Assembly: GCA_024346835.1 (NCBI GenBank)
Contig: AP024867.1
Coordinates: 558,001 to 622,000 of the forward strand
Direction: 5' to 3'
DNA length: 64,000 bases
Origin: Vibrio comitans
GTDB taxonomy: Bacteria; Pseudomonadota; Gammaproteobacteria; Enterobacterales; Vibrionaceae
This document shows, piece after piece, positions 44,350-54,274 of this stretch (positions are counted from its first letter, which is position 1; each line of letters opens with the position of its first letter). The translations under genes and the position numbers were made by a program. The notes under the pieces were generated by a model that saw only the letters and a list, made by a program, of their open reading frames with translations, had not been told where the DNA came from and ran no database searches.

Positions 44350-45441
44350 ATGAAACGATTTGTATTGGGAGCACTGCTAATGTCTGCAACAACTATCAAC
44401 GCAACTGAATTTCCATCTGTTGAAAAAAACGGTAAGTTTCAAAACAACGAGATTGAATACAAAAGCGGCTTTGGTGATCTTTACGGCATCATTAAGTCCT
44501 ATGTCACAGCAGATCGTGAACACCCTATCCCACAAGAAGCTTTACCAAGTGTTCCTCTATCCCGAAAGGATATTGAAAATACAACTAATGCAGCGGTTGC
44601 TCGCCTAGGCCATAGCAGTATGCTCATTCGACTAGATGGTAAAACTATTCTCACAGATCCCGTGTTTAGCGATCGTGCGTCACCAGTGCAGTGGGCAGGA
44701 CCAAAGCGTTTCCAACCAGCGGCTATATCCATTAAAGAACTCAGCACTATTGATATGGTTGTCATCAGTCATGATCATTACGATCACCTAGACAAACATG
44801 TCATCAAGTCAATACACAAAAGGGTCGAACACTTTTTGGTTCCACTACGTATTGGCAAGATTTTGCAAGATTGGGGGGTTCCCCAAGAAAAAATCACTGA
44901 ATTATACTGGTGGCAGGAAAAGAACATAGGCTCTATTACCTTTGCTGCGACACCGACTCAGCATTTCTCGGGTCGTAGTCTATTCGATAGAGACCAAACC
45001 TTATGGGCTAGCTGGGTAATAAAAGGTGAACAAGCTAATCTTTTCTTTAGTGGTGATTCTGGATATTTCTCTGGATTTAAGGCTATTGGAGAAAAATATG
45101 GACCGTTTGATCTGACCATGATGGAAACGGGCGCCTATAACGACGCATGGAGTGACATTCACATGACGCCAGAGCAAAGTGTTCAAGCTCATATAGACCT
45201 TAGAGGAAAGGCAATGTTGCCTATCCATAACTCTACTTTCGATCTTGCTCTACATGATTGGTTTGAGCCACTAGAGCGCGCTCTAACCCATGCAAACAGT
45301 AAGCAAGTTCAATTGGTGACTCCAGTATTTGGACAAATGGTCGATGTAAACTCACCAAGCCACCATACTCAACACGCATGGTGGCGTGAATTGCAACCCT
45401 CTACCGAAGGCTTCGAAACCGCGGTGGCAAATACTCATTAA
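44350..45441 (+). CDS. Exported metallo-beta-lactamase-fold hydrolase (NAPE-PLD/UlaG-like)
   Basis: 363-aa protein with a short hydrophobic start (MKRFVLGALLMSATTINA) that may be a signal peptide. The MBL metal motif HDHYDHLD is at 141-148, the later metal Asp in FFSGDSGYF, and His ligands near the end in MLPIHNSTFDLALHDW. This arrangement is typical of the family related to NAPE-phospholipase D and UlaG (phosphodiesterase or lactonase). The specific substrate is unknown. Divergent from a TetR-type gene and likely controlled by it. The next gene is on the opposite strand, 20 bp away. Confidence 0.8.
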   Translation: MKRFVLGALLMSATTINATEFPSVEKNGKFQNNEIEYKSGFGDLYGIIKSYVTADREHPIPQEALPSVPLSRKDIENTTNAAVARLGHSSMLIRLDGKTILTDPVFSDRASPVQWAGPKRFQPAAISIKELSTIDMVVISHDHYDHLDKHVIKSIHKRVEHFLVPLRIGKILQDWGVPQEKITELYWWQEKNIGSITFAATPTQHFSGRSLFDRDQTLWASWVIKGEQANLFFSGDSGYFSGFKAIGEKYGPFDLTMMETGAYNDAWSDIHMTPEQSVQAHIDLRGKAMLPIHNSTFDLALHDWFEPLERALTHANSKQVQLVTPVFGQMVDVNSPSHHTQHAWWRELQPSTEGFETAVANTH

Positions 45442-45461
45442 TGTTGAGTTAAGAGCAGAGG

Positions 45462-46352
45462 CTATGACGCGCTCTGCTCCTCTTCTAAGCGTTGCTGCAA
45501 ATACTCCAAAAACAAACGTGTGCGCGTATGCTCATAATCAAGCTTGGGGTAATACGCATATACCTTAGTATCTTGTGCTTGGACATCAGGAAGGATTTTG
45601 ACCAGACTTCCTTGCGTCAATTCTTGTTGAATCATCACAGCATTGGAAATCAAAATGCCCATTCCACTTTTAGCCGCATGAAACATAGCTTCAGGGTTAG
45701 TCGAAGCAAAATTGCCATTTAGAGAAAGTCGTTTTCCATCCGCTAGCTTCAGTTCTCGGTGAAGCTGTTCACCAAAAATCAATACGTTATGCTGCTGAAG
45801 CTCAGTGGTATTTTGTGGTTCACCATGCTCTTGCAGGTATTTGGGTGAAGCGTAAAAGCCCAACCGATCCTCAAACAAAGCCTTGGATTTAAAGCTTAAT
45901 GAATTGAGGTGTTCGATCTCTCTGGAGATAAACAGATCTAAGCTCATTTCTGGCATTTGACCGGGAGTCGTTGTAATCAGTTGAATTCGAATGTCTGGAT
46001 ACTTCTTCAAGAATCCATCAAGGTAATGAACCAAAAACTTGGAGCCTACAGCGATGGTTGCCCCAATCTTTAACATTCCATTGGGGCTATCGCTAACTGA
46101 GCGTGTTTCATCCACTACAGACTGGAGTTGGTCGAGAAGCTTCTTGGTTCTATCGTAAAACAGCGCACCTGCTTCTGTTTGAGTTACTGAGCGAGTCGTG
46201 CGCTTTAATAGCTGTACGCCTATTCTATCTTCCAACCATTGTATACGCTTACTCACTGCTGAGCTTGTAGTCGACAAGCGCCTAGCAGCCCCGTTAAAGC
46301 TTCCCTCATCAACCACCAGCACATAGCTTTTAAGGCTCTGAATTAAATCCAT
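45462..46352 (-). CDS. LysR-family transcriptional regulator
   Basis: 296 aa from the ATG at 46352 (an upstream TTG at 46367 is less likely). Helix-turn-helix GSFNGAARRLSTTSSAVSKR at about 18-37 and the effector domain after residue 90. Its start is 78 bp from the divergent MFS transporter gene, the standard regulator-target pattern, so the transporter is the likely target. Inducer unknown. Confidence 0.87.
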   Translation of the reverse strand: MDLIQSLKSYVLVVDEGSFNGAARRLSTTSSAVSKRIQWLEDRIGVQLLKRTTRSVTQTEAGALFYDRTKKLLDQLQSVVDETRSVSDSPNGMLKIGATIAVGSKFLVHYLDGFLKKYPDIRIQLITTTPGQMPEMSLDLFISREIEHLNSLSFKSKALFEDRLGFYASPKYLQEHGEPQNTTELQQHNVLIFGEQLHRELKLADGKRLSLNGNFASTNPEAMFHAAKSGMGILISNAVMIQQELTQGSLVKILPDVQAQDTKVYAYYPKLDYEHTRTRLFLEYLQQRLEEEQSAS

Positions 46353-46430
46353 ATTACTTCCCACCAAGAATCAATCTAATTCCAAATTGAGTGATTATCA
46401 TCTAATACATTTCAATTTAAACTACTCTGC

Positions 46431-47645
46431 ATGAAATTAAAACACTCTTCAAAGATGAAATTAGGCCCTTTAGTCTTGGCAATGATGATCATTGCTACAG
46501 GACAAATGGGTGTAAGCATTTACTTACCGTCATTACCTTTAATTAGCGAAAGTCTGCAGATCGACAAGTCTCAATTGCAGTCAATTGTTACCCTATTCTT
46601 GGTCGGTTTTGGTCTCTCACAGCTCTTTTATGGTCCCTTATCAGACGCCATTGGCAGACGGCCAGTATTTCTATTGGGCCAATTTATTTATCTAATCGGC
46701 ACCGTCATTTGTCTGACTCTGTCTGATAGTCTTACCACTCTTGAAGCTGGTCGACTGTTGCAGGGATTGGGAGCAGGAAGCGCTTCAGTTCTTGGACGCA
46801 GTGTTCTGCGGGACAGCTATGATGGTGGACAACTCACAAAAGCCTTAGCGTACCTATCAGTGACGGCCTCGATTATGCCCATTCTTTCTCCCGTATTAGG
46901 GGGATGGGTAGCCTTCCACTTTAGTTGGCATGCAGTGTTTGCTTTTGTGCTTGTCTATCTTGGCGCCACCTTTGTTATAGGCTGGTATGTGATGCCGGAA
47001 ACCCTGCCTTATGCTAAGCAAAAGTTCAGACCATCTTCAGTTATAAGTAAGTACTTACAACTAATTAAGAACCCACAGGTTATTGGTTCTGCATCTTACA
47101 ACTGGTTTAGTTATCTAGCGGCAGTGGTATCGCTATCCATCATGCCTTACATGATGCAGCAAGAAATGGGAATGAGTGCAGCCGACTACGGTACGCTTAT
47201 GATCATACCCTCGGCTGGGCTTCTGGGTGGTAGTCTATTGCTCAACATGCTTAATAAACGATACAGCACCTTTCAGTTGCTCGCACTCAGCATTGGATTA
47301 TTCTTCTTTGCCGGGCTTTGGCTACTCGTTACTCCGTTTACTGTATTCAATCTCGTCTGGGCATTTACCTGGCTTACCGTGGCGCAAGGTCTCTCCTTCC
47401 CACTGTCAATCACGCTATTGCTTCAGCCACACAAAAAGGACGCAGGCTCGGTTTCTGCACTTTCTGGCTCAGTACAGATGTGCATTGCTGGTTTTTTTGG
47501 AAGCTACTTAGTGGGGAACTGGGTAACGAATCAAGTAGAACTTGGTGCTCTTTACTTGTGCATTGGCGCTAGCATGGGAGCGGTATTGCTTTGCTCGGTA
47601 CTGAAAAAGAGCCTTCAAGATAAGGCTCTATTGGAAGAAAAGTAG
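46431..47645 (+). CDS. MFS multidrug efflux transporter (Bcr/CflA type)
   Basis: 404-aa, 12-helix inner-membrane proton antiporter. The loop 2-3 motif DAIGRRPVFLLGQ and the drug-antiporter motif C-like stretch (SPVLGGWVAF) at about 157-166 are present, as in Bcr/CflA and other DHA1 exporters. Divergent from a LysR gene and probably controlled by it. Substrate unknown; a drug or metabolite exporter is the usual reading. Confidence 0.85.
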   Translation: MKLKHSSKMKLGPLVLAMMIIATGQMGVSIYLPSLPLISESLQIDKSQLQSIVTLFLVGFGLSQLFYGPLSDAIGRRPVFLLGQFIYLIGTVICLTLSDSLTTLEAGRLLQGLGAGSASVLGRSVLRDSYDGGQLTKALAYLSVTASIMPILSPVLGGWVAFHFSWHAVFAFVLVYLGATFVIGWYVMPETLPYAKQKFRPSSVISKYLQLIKNPQVIGSASYNWFSYLAAVVSLSIMPYMMQQEMGMSAADYGTLMIIPSAGLLGGSLLLNMLNKRYSTFQLLALSIGLFFFAGLWLLVTPFTVFNLVWAFTWLTVAQGLSFPLSITLLLQPHKKDAGSVSALSGSVQMCIAGFFGSYLVGNWVTNQVELGALYLCIGASMGAVLLCSVLKKSLQDKALLEEK

Positions 47646-47656
47646 GGAGTTATTTG

Positions 47657-49228
47657 TTAGGGCCTAGCAACTAAGGTATTGCGGCCATTCTGCTTAGCTT
47701 GGTACAACGCGTTATCGGCGTCAGTAATAAGCTGTCGCAATGAGTTGTCCTCATTCGGGACGACACTCGCAATACCTAAACTCACGGTCACATGAGGTGC
47801 CACGTCACTGTTTTCGTGTGGTAGTTGCATCGCTGCAACCTTGTCTAATACTGTCTGAGCAAGATGAATTGCACCATCAAGGTCGGTGCTAGGTAGTAAA
47901 ATGACAAACTCTTCACCACCGTAACGAGCAACCAAATCCGCTGGACGTGCCACACTGTCGCTTAATGTTTTAGCAATCTTAACTAAACATTCATCACCAT
48001 CAACGTGGCCATAATGATCGTTGTACTGCTTAAAGTAATCCACATCACACATGATCATTGAAATGGGTTGCGTCTCACGTTGCATCCTGCGCCATTCCAT
48101 TTGAGATACAGAGTCAAATTTCAAGCGATTAGAGATTTGGGTAAGAGAGTCTGTCATTGAAAGCTCTTTGAGTCGGTGTAATACCTCTTCAAGGCTCGCC
48201 TCTCTGCTCTCGATTACATCAAGCATCTTGTTTAACTGCCGAGACAACTCCCCTATCTCATCGCTAGTCTCCACCTGTGTGCGCTTTGTATAGTCTTTAG
48301 TGTTAGTGATAGCCGTCGCTTTGTGAGTAAGATGAGTGACCGGCCCTAGCACCACTTTTCTTAAGGTAATCCACAACGCAAATAACAGTAAAAAACCAAG
48401 TAAAATACTCGCAAATAAAGCTGATTGAACCGCCAACTTACCCTGTTGCGTGATATCTCGAGGGAAAAAAGACGTCACTAGCATCACAGGTACGTCATAA
48501 CTAAACACGTAACGAGCGACTTCAAGTGTTTCATCGTCAATTTCAGTAATTGTAAATTTGTCACTATACTTTTTTGACCAATCTTCCACCGGGCTAATCT
48601 CAAATCGAACACGGGTTTGTTTAATAAAGTCAGAAATCAAATTTGGGTCAATGTAACGCCCACGAAGAATAAACCCTTTTGAAGGACCTTTTTCTCGAGA
48701 GGTTAAGATTGGGCGGATGGAGTATACAATCGGCTTATTATCTATAAGAACAAACCCCATGTAATGGGTATCGATGCTAAATAAGTCTAATTCAACTGTA
48801 GATATCTTGGCTTGCAAACGATCAACAACTAATTGAGCAAAACTACCATCATTAACTAGAGAGTGACTCTCAGAATCGTAAATCCCATGCCAATAAAGAT
48901 ACTTTGCTTCATCAAAGTAGAATAAGAAATCAAACTGACCATTGCGAAAAGACTCAGCACCTAAGTTTCCTTCAATGTAATCGGGGTTTTTTCCTTGAAT
49001 AAACGCATAAGTCTCATCCCACGCTCCCCAATCTTTATTATGTAGGTCTAAATCTACGATATCTTCATTAAAACGGGCAATAACTCGCTCAAAGTTTGTA
49101 ATTGCATCTTTTCTTTCTAACTGTTTGAAGACCGGAAAAACGTACTGCCATTGAGCAAAAAAACTCACAGCGACCAAAGCGGCTAAAAGTGGCAACAGTA
49201 TGTAGAGGATTTTTTTTGATAAAGACAT
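47657..49228 (-). CDS. CHASE4-like/HAMP/GGDEF diguanylate cyclase
   Basis: 523-aa membrane protein: helix about 7-26, a periplasmic CHASE4-like sensor domain to about 260 (YFDEAKYLYWHG), second helix near 270-290, HAMP region to about 340, and a C-terminal GGDEF domain. Its active site is GGEEF at 437-441, and the inhibitory site RPAD at 428-431 is present, so it should make cyclic di-GMP under product feedback. Monocistronic and convergent with the MFS gene. Confidence 0.88.
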   Translation of the reverse strand: MSLSKKILYILLPLLAALVAVSFFAQWQYVFPVFKQLERKDAITNFERVIARFNEDIVDLDLHNKDWGAWDETYAFIQGKNPDYIEGNLGAESFRNGQFDFLFYFDEAKYLYWHGIYDSESHSLVNDGSFAQLVVDRLQAKISTVELDLFSIDTHYMGFVLIDNKPIVYSIRPILTSREKGPSKGFILRGRYIDPNLISDFIKQTRVRFEISPVEDWSKKYSDKFTITEIDDETLEVARYVFSYDVPVMLVTSFFPRDITQQGKLAVQSALFASILLGFLLLFALWITLRKVVLGPVTHLTHKATAITNTKDYTKRTQVETSDEIGELSRQLNKMLDVIESREASLEEVLHRLKELSMTDSLTQISNRLKFDSVSQMEWRRMQRETQPISMIMCDVDYFKQYNDHYGHVDGDECLVKIAKTLSDSVARPADLVARYGGEEFVILLPSTDLDGAIHLAQTVLDKVAAMQLPHENSDVAPHVTVSLGIASVVPNEDNSLRQLITDADNALYQAKQNGRNTLVARP

Positions 49229-49394
49229 TTAGCGCTTAAATACCACTGTATAAAGAAAAACCCCAACTAGTAGAATAAATTTATCAGTTGGATCAAAGGA
49301 TTATGAGCGTTATTACTGTGCTTATAATAGACTAAAATTATGCGTACAGGCGAATTGAATGCCTCAGAAATAAGCACATCACACAAGGAACGTT

Positions 49395-49841
49395 ATGTCT
49401 CGAGTCAATATATACAATGCACAACCCGCCGCATATAAAGCCTTTTTTGGCGTAGAAGCCTATCTAAAGCAATGTGGCTTTGATCCCATCATTGAGGAAA
49501 TCGTTCGTGTTCGCACTTCTCAAATCAACGGGTGTGCTTACTGTATACACGTTCATACCAAGGGGGCGCTGCAGCATGGAGAGTCTCAAGAACGTATTTT
49601 TGCTCTGTCAGTATGGAAGGAATCTAAATTATTTAACGATAAAGAAAGAGCGGTACTAGCCCTAGTGGAAGAGATGGTTCATATCTACGCGCAGGGGATT
49701 ACCGATGACACCTACAAGGCGTTAGAACAACACTTCTCAGAAGATGAAATTGCGCAGCTAATCGTTCTTTGTACCATGATGAATGCTTGGAATCGCTTAG
49801 GCGTGGCAACACATGCCAATGAACTGACGGTGTACAAATAG
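49395..49841 (+). CDS. Carboxymuconolactone decarboxylase/AhpD-like protein
   Basis: 148-aa helical protein of the CMD/AhpD superfamily. The redox motif CAYCIHVH (Cys47, Cys50, His54) is intact, which in AhpD-like members gives thiol-dependent peroxidase or reductase activity. The remaining half fits the antioxidant-defence subgroup rather than true decarboxylases. ATG with AAGGAAC upstream. Convergent with the lactonase gene across a shared terminator. Confidence 0.82.
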   Translation: MSRVNIYNAQPAAYKAFFGVEAYLKQCGFDPIIEEIVRVRTSQINGCAYCIHVHTKGALQHGESQERIFALSVWKESKLFNDKERAVLALVEEMVHIYAQGITDDTYKALEQHFSEDEIAQLIVLCTMMNAWNRLGVATHANELTVYK

Positions 49842-49856
49842 TAAAGAAAGGAAATC

Positions 49857-49882
49857 GAGGCCTGATATTTAACTCAGGCCTC
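49857..49882. terminator. Bidirectional terminator
   Basis: Perfect 9-bp stem GAGGCCTGA/TCAGGCCTC with an 8-nt loop between the AhpD-like and SMP-30 genes. The flanking T/A tracts are weak. Confidence 0.7.
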
Positions 49883-49901
49883 TGAAATACAATTTATAAC
49901 G

Positions 49902-50762
49902 CTACAGAGTTAGCTTAACAGCAGGCTCAGCAATGCCTTTACCTACTCCAGTTAATACTAATGTTTTACCTTCAGTATCTGAGCGATCCTCAATACCCAC
50001 TTTAGCTGAGGTCACAAATAACGTATCCAGATTCTCGCCACCAAATGCAGGACAAGTGGGCTGCTTAACCGGAACAACATAGCGCGCAATAACCTCACCT
50101 TTTGGTGAGTACCGTACTAGCTCTCCCGCGCCCCAATGCGCACTAATCATGTCACCATTATCAGCTACAATCGCCCCATCAGGCTCTCTAAAGTTATCTG
50201 AATGGTCGATAAACAGCTCTGGCTCGGAGGTAGGCCAACCCGTCTCTTTATTTAATTTCATTCTCATTATCTGCGCCGTAGGCGAGTTCGTGAAATAAAC
50301 CCACTGTTTATCTGCAGAGAAGCAGCAGCCGTTAGGAATAGTGATATTTGAGATAACCTCGGTGAGCTTTCCTTGATAATAGCGATAAAACTTAGCCTCA
50401 CCCTCAACAGCATCTCGGTGCATGGTGCTAATCCAAAAACCACCCCATGGATCTGCGCGTCCATCGTTACTACGGTGAGTCAATGCATCATGCTCAAAAC
50501 CAACAACCAGCTTTAGGGACTGTTGTTCAATATCTAACAGATGAAGACCGGCTTCATCTGCGAGAAGCAAACTGTCTTCATCAACCCAGCCAAGGGCAGA
50601 AGGTGTTCGCTCTAGTGGGATATCTAAGATCTCTTCCCCTTTAAGCGATAGCAATCGATGCTCGATGATATCGATCCAAAACAATTGTTGGCGTAAAGGG
50701 TGCCAGAGGATCCCCTCCCCCAAACCACAAGGGACATGCTGCAGTGCGGAAACCGTGCTCAT
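49902..50762 (-). CDS. SMP-30/gluconolactonase/LRE family protein
   Basis: 286-aa soluble six-bladed beta-propeller predicted to be a metal-dependent sugar lactonase. Metal-ligand positions are visible: Glu14 in GLGEGILWH, Asn and Asp in SNDGRADPWGGFW, and the block FREPDGAIVADNGDM near 190-204. Such enzymes open aldonolactones in sugar catabolism. AGGAAG lies upstream of the ATG. No sugar-catabolic neighbours support a particular pathway. Confidence 0.85.
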   Translation of the reverse strand: MSTVSALQHVPCGLGEGILWHPLRQQLFWIDIIEHRLLSLKGEEILDIPLERTPSALGWVDEDSLLLADEAGLHLLDIEQQSLKLVVGFEHDALTHRSNDGRADPWGGFWISTMHRDAVEGEAKFYRYYQGKLTEVISNITIPNGCCFSADKQWVYFTNSPTAQIMRMKLNKETGWPTSEPELFIDHSDNFREPDGAIVADNGDMISAHWGAGELVRYSPKGEVIARYVVPVKQPTCPAFGGENLDTLFVTSAKVGIEDRSDTEGKTLVLTGVGKGIAEPAVKLTL

Positions 50763-50964
50763 AACTTCCTAATTCTTCATATTTTATAGTGAGATAGAGC
50801 AAACCACATACTGATATAAAATGCCGATAGGCGGCTCGCAGTTATTTATTTTCTTACAAACTAACTCAATTTAGATGTGGCGCAAATTGGACATCATCCT
50901 ACGCCTCAACGGCTAAAATGCGCGCAATTCGAACAAATTAAACCGTTTGTAAGTGAGTCATACT

Positions 50965-51822
50965 ATGCCGAACTCTATCAAAAAAGCAGCGACTACTGTT
51001 GTCCTACTTTCAACGCTTTTTGCACTGCCTGCGTTAAGTGGTGAACAAGATACTGATAAAAAAGCCCTAGCTGATGAGGCTGCTAAAGAGCTGGCGAACC
51101 CAAATACCGCCCTTGCCAGTCTAAATTTCAAGTTTCAATACTATTCAGGCTATGAGGGGGGTGGAGATAGCTCAACTATCTTGTTCCAACCTGCATTGCC
51201 CTTCCCTATGGATAACGGCGACAAAGTCATATTTCGCCCTGCACTGCCCTACGTCATCAATAATGATGTGGGCAATTTGAACAGGGATGACTCTGGCTTT
51301 GGTGATATCTCATTCGACCTCGCCTATGCGCCTAAAGCAGAACCAGGAAACATCACAGCCTTCGGCCTTATCGCTCAGTTACCTACAGGCAGTACAGGCT
51401 TTAGTTCTGAGCAATTTGCAGTGGGCCCTGAGATGCTATTGGGTAAGGCAAGTAAAGATCGCATCTTTATCTTCTTTCCCAATCACCTTTGGGGTGTATC
51501 AAATAACTCTGACAAGATAAACGGTGAACATGTTATTGAAGATATCAACCGCACCTCACTACAGATTGGCTGGGTTGAACTACTTGGCAATGGCTGGACA
51601 GTCGCATCTTCTCCGACAATGACCTATGACTGGAATACGGACCAAGCAGAAATCCCACTTAACTTTCAAGTGAGTAAGACGATCATTATGGGTAATCGCC
51701 CATGGAAGATCGGTTTAGAAGCCAACTACTACATCGAAAAAGATGAAAAAACTCGTCCAGACTTCATGATTGGTTTAAATATCACGCCGGTAGTAGAAAA
51801 CAAGCTTGCTGGGATGTTTTAG
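50965..51822 (+). CDS. Predicted outer-membrane beta-barrel transporter (neuromedin-U/MetA-like)
   Basis: 285 aa from the ATG at 50965 (a GTG at 50953 is the alternative; neither has a strong RBS). Signal peptide to about residue 26 (ALPALSG), then alternating strands: LNFKFQYYSGYEGGGDSS, LFQPALPFPMDNGDKVI, FRPALPYVI and GFGDISFDLAY. This resembles proteins annotated as transporter or neuromedin U, related to the phenol-degradation MetA family. A barrel at the outer membrane is likely; function unknown. The next gene is an AraC-type regulator. Confidence 0.7.
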   Translation: MPNSIKKAATTVVLLSTLFALPALSGEQDTDKKALADEAAKELANPNTALASLNFKFQYYSGYEGGGDSSTILFQPALPFPMDNGDKVIFRPALPYVINNDVGNLNRDDSGFGDISFDLAYAPKAEPGNITAFGLIAQLPTGSTGFSSEQFAVGPEMLLGKASKDRIFIFFPNHLWGVSNNSDKINGEHVIEDINRTSLQIGWVELLGNGWTVASSPTMTYDWNTDQAEIPLNFQVSKTIIMGNRPWKIGLEANYYIEKDEKTRPDFMIGLNITPVVENKLAGMF

Positions 51823-51880
51823 GGCTCAACCAATAACGACTCTTCAAGGACCTAGATCCCAGATTCAAGGTTCTAGTTGA

Positions 51881-51921
51881 GAGCTTCTCACTTCAAGTTG
51901 TAAGCTTGAAGTGAGAAGCTC
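51881..51921 (+). repeat. Perfect 17-bp-stem hairpin before an AraC-type gene
   Basis: The arm GAGCTTCTCACTTCAAG pairs fully with its complement at 51905-51921 across a 7-nt loop. There is no T-tract after it, so it is not a standard terminator. It ends 18 bp before the start of the AraC-type gene, close to its RBS. Confidence 0.75.
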
Positions 51922-51939
51922 AGCTAGGAATAAAAATAC

Positions 51940-52995
51940 GTGAACAGTACAGCTCAAACTGATATCCCCTTAATAAGAGTCGAAACTATTAGGCTGGTAT
52001 TGAACTGTGCTAAAAACTTCTTTCCTGCGCCCTTGATAACGAAAGCAATCGAACTGCTACCGTCAAACCTTGAACGCCCCTACTTAGAATCGATTCCTGA
52101 ATACGCCTTCATACACTTTATGCAAACCTTGTATCAAGAATCTGACCCACACACATTTTTTGATTACATAGTCGATTGCACTGCACAGTTGAGTTTTATG
52201 TGGCCAATTCCTATTGATTCCAAGCGCAACACGCTGGTCTCAATTCTTAACGACGTCACTGAACAATTTGAAACCCGCTCTAGCCAGTCAGAGATACAAT
52301 TGGATCTTGAGGGTTATCAGAACCAAGTTAAAATCCATATCTCTACTGCCAACGATTATGAAAATCGCTATCAAGGTTCGGCATTTTGGTTGGAAATGAA
52401 GAGCCTGTTCTTCTTGATTCAATATGTTCGAAGGCTGCTAGGTAAGGACTGGCTTCCCCTGTCTGTCGGGCTTCAACATGTCGATATTGAACGGTTGGAC
52501 GGTGAATTAAAATTGGCAAAACAAGGTGTTTTTGTTGATAGAGAAAGTACTTATATTGTCTTGTCGGAAGAAGAGGCCTATCAAGAGCTCAACGTTAAGC
52601 CTTACCACTATTCTCTGCCAGAGTACGATGTGCTCACCACCTACCATGAACAACTTTCATCAGCATTAATGCCTTACATTGGTGAGCGTAAGCTCGACCT
52701 TGATAGTGCAGCTGAGATCCTCAATACCTCTAGGCGCACCATTCAGCGAAAGCTCAACAATGAACACACTACATTTCGAAAGGTCATAGAACAATTGCAG
52801 ATGCAGTTTGCTATTCGTGTATTAGAAGACGGCAGATTTAGCATCTCTGATATCGCCTCACATCTTGGGTATGCCAACTCATCAAAGTTTATTCGTGCCT
52901 TTAAGCGCATTACAGGTCTGCCACCAATGCAATACGCTCAGTTAAATGGGCTTAGCCCGCGCCCTGCGATGAACACGAGCAAAGCCTCTAACTAA
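51940..52995 (+). CDS. AraC-family transcriptional regulator
   Basis: 351 aa. N-terminal region of about 240 residues of the AraC-binding type without an obvious cupin motif, and a C-terminal double helix-turn-helix at about 240-340 (AAEILNTSRRTIQRKLN and SDIASHLGYANSSKFIRAF), ending ITGLPPMQY. The start is GTG, with AGGAA 8-9 nt upstream. It could act on the outer-membrane protein gene before it, or on a distant target. It converges with chrA, stops 3 bp apart. Confidence 0.85.
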   Translation: MNSTAQTDIPLIRVETIRLVLNCAKNFFPAPLITKAIELLPSNLERPYLESIPEYAFIHFMQTLYQESDPHTFFDYIVDCTAQLSFMWPIPIDSKRNTLVSILNDVTEQFETRSSQSEIQLDLEGYQNQVKIHISTANDYENRYQGSAFWLEMKSLFFLIQYVRRLLGKDWLPLSVGLQHVDIERLDGELKLAKQGVFVDRESTYIVLSEEEAYQELNVKPYHYSLPEYDVLTTYHEQLSSALMPYIGERKLDLDSAAEILNTSRRTIQRKLNNEHTTFRKVIEQLQMQFAIRVLEDGRFSISDIASHLGYANSSKFIRAFKRITGLPPMQYAQLNGLSPRPAMNTSKASN

Positions 52996-52998
52996 AAC

Positions 52999-54147
52999 TT
53001 AGAAAACCGAAAGTAAAATGCCATAACCTATGAAGCTCGCCACCAAAGCAACAATTGGCAATTTCATCTGCTTTAATAGGAAGTAACCAATCAGTACGAT
53101 AGCAAAATCTTGTGCTCCACCTACCGCACTGACAAAGATTGGCTGATACAACGCAGCAATCAATAGCCCTACCACACCAGCATTTACGCCTTTTAACCCA
53201 GCTGAAACTCTTGGAATAGAAGCTAAAGTCTGCCAATTGTTAATCACACACAACACCAACAAAAAGCCCGGAAGGAACACAGCAATCGTCGCGACTATAG
53301 CACCGACAATCGGTTGCTGAGGCAATAACTCATATCCCAAGTAAGTAGCGAAGGTAAACATAGGGCCAGGAACCGCCTGTGCGGCTGCATAGCCAGTTAA
53401 GAAGCTATCCGTAGTAAGCTGATCACCAATGAGATTTTGCAGTAATGGAAGAACCACATGCCCTCCACCAAATACTAGAGAACCCGCATAGAAGAAGTCA
53501 TGAAATATTTTCAGTAGCGGTGTTTGGCTTGCAACAAAAGGACCAATCAACAACACTGCAATAAAAATCGCCAATGGAATAACTGAGAGCTTACCTTTTA
53601 CTGAGGGGGTTTGAGACTGATCCTGTTGTTTGAACCACAGCGAACCAAGCACAGCACACAGCAAAAGAACAATAATTTGAGCGGCAATACCACTGAACAT
53701 CAACATGGCAACTGCCACAAAAAGGCACAAGCCAATAGATTGTTTGGTCTGACAAAAATTCTTGTACATCCCTACAATAGCATCAGCAACCACAACTACG
53801 GCTAATAGCTTAAGAGCGTGGATAACGGCAATAAACAATGACGTTTCTAGCAAACTGCTACTCAGCAGTGCCAGAGCTAACATCAAAATCACAGATGGCA
53901 ATGTAAAGCCGAAAAAGGCAGCAAAAGCTCCACCGATACCGCCCTGCTTGTAGCCTAGAGCAAAGCCTACCTGGCTAGAGCCGGGACCAGGCAAAAACTG
54001 ACTAAGAGCAACCAATTGTGCATATTCTTCATCCGTTAACCATTTTTTCTGCTCTACAAAGGTTTTTCTAAAATAGCCAATATGTGCCGCTGGCCCACCA
54101 AAACTGACCCAACCCAATGCAAAAAATATTTTAAAAATTGAAAACAT
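52999..54147 (-). CDS. chrA: Chromate efflux transporter ChrA (long-chain CHR family)
   Basis: 382-aa inner-membrane protein with two homologous CHR halves, each with the motif FGGP/FGGG: VSFGGPAAHIGYFRKTF near residue 15 and LVFGGGHVVLPLLQ near 228. It exports chromate or other oxyanions. The ATG at 54147 is preferred over a TTG two codons earlier. Divergent from a LysR gene (127 bp apart), which might regulate it. Not all CHR proteins confer chromate resistance. Confidence 0.85.
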   Translation of the reverse strand: MFSIFKIFFALGWVSFGGPAAHIGYFRKTFVEQKKWLTDEEYAQLVALSQFLPGPGSSQVGFALGYKQGGIGGAFAAFFGFTLPSVILMLALALLSSSLLETSLFIAVIHALKLLAVVVVADAIVGMYKNFCQTKQSIGLCLFVAVAMLMFSGIAAQIIVLLLCAVLGSLWFKQQDQSQTPSVKGKLSVIPLAIFIAVLLIGPFVASQTPLLKIFHDFFYAGSLVFGGGHVVLPLLQNLIGDQLTTDSFLTGYAAAQAVPGPMFTFATYLGYELLPQQPIVGAIVATIAVFLPGFLLVLCVINNWQTLASIPRVSAGLKGVNAGVVGLLIAALYQPIFVSAVGGAQDFAIVLIGYFLLKQMKLPIVALVASFIGYGILLSVF

Positions 54148-54274
54148 AACCAATCACGACCGATAAAATGTGTTCATACCCTAAGCGAAGCTATTCTATG
54201 ACTCAAATTAATAGTATTGATATATTTCATGAATGAAATAGGATTATATAAGTAAAGCAGATTATGGAGGTTCA

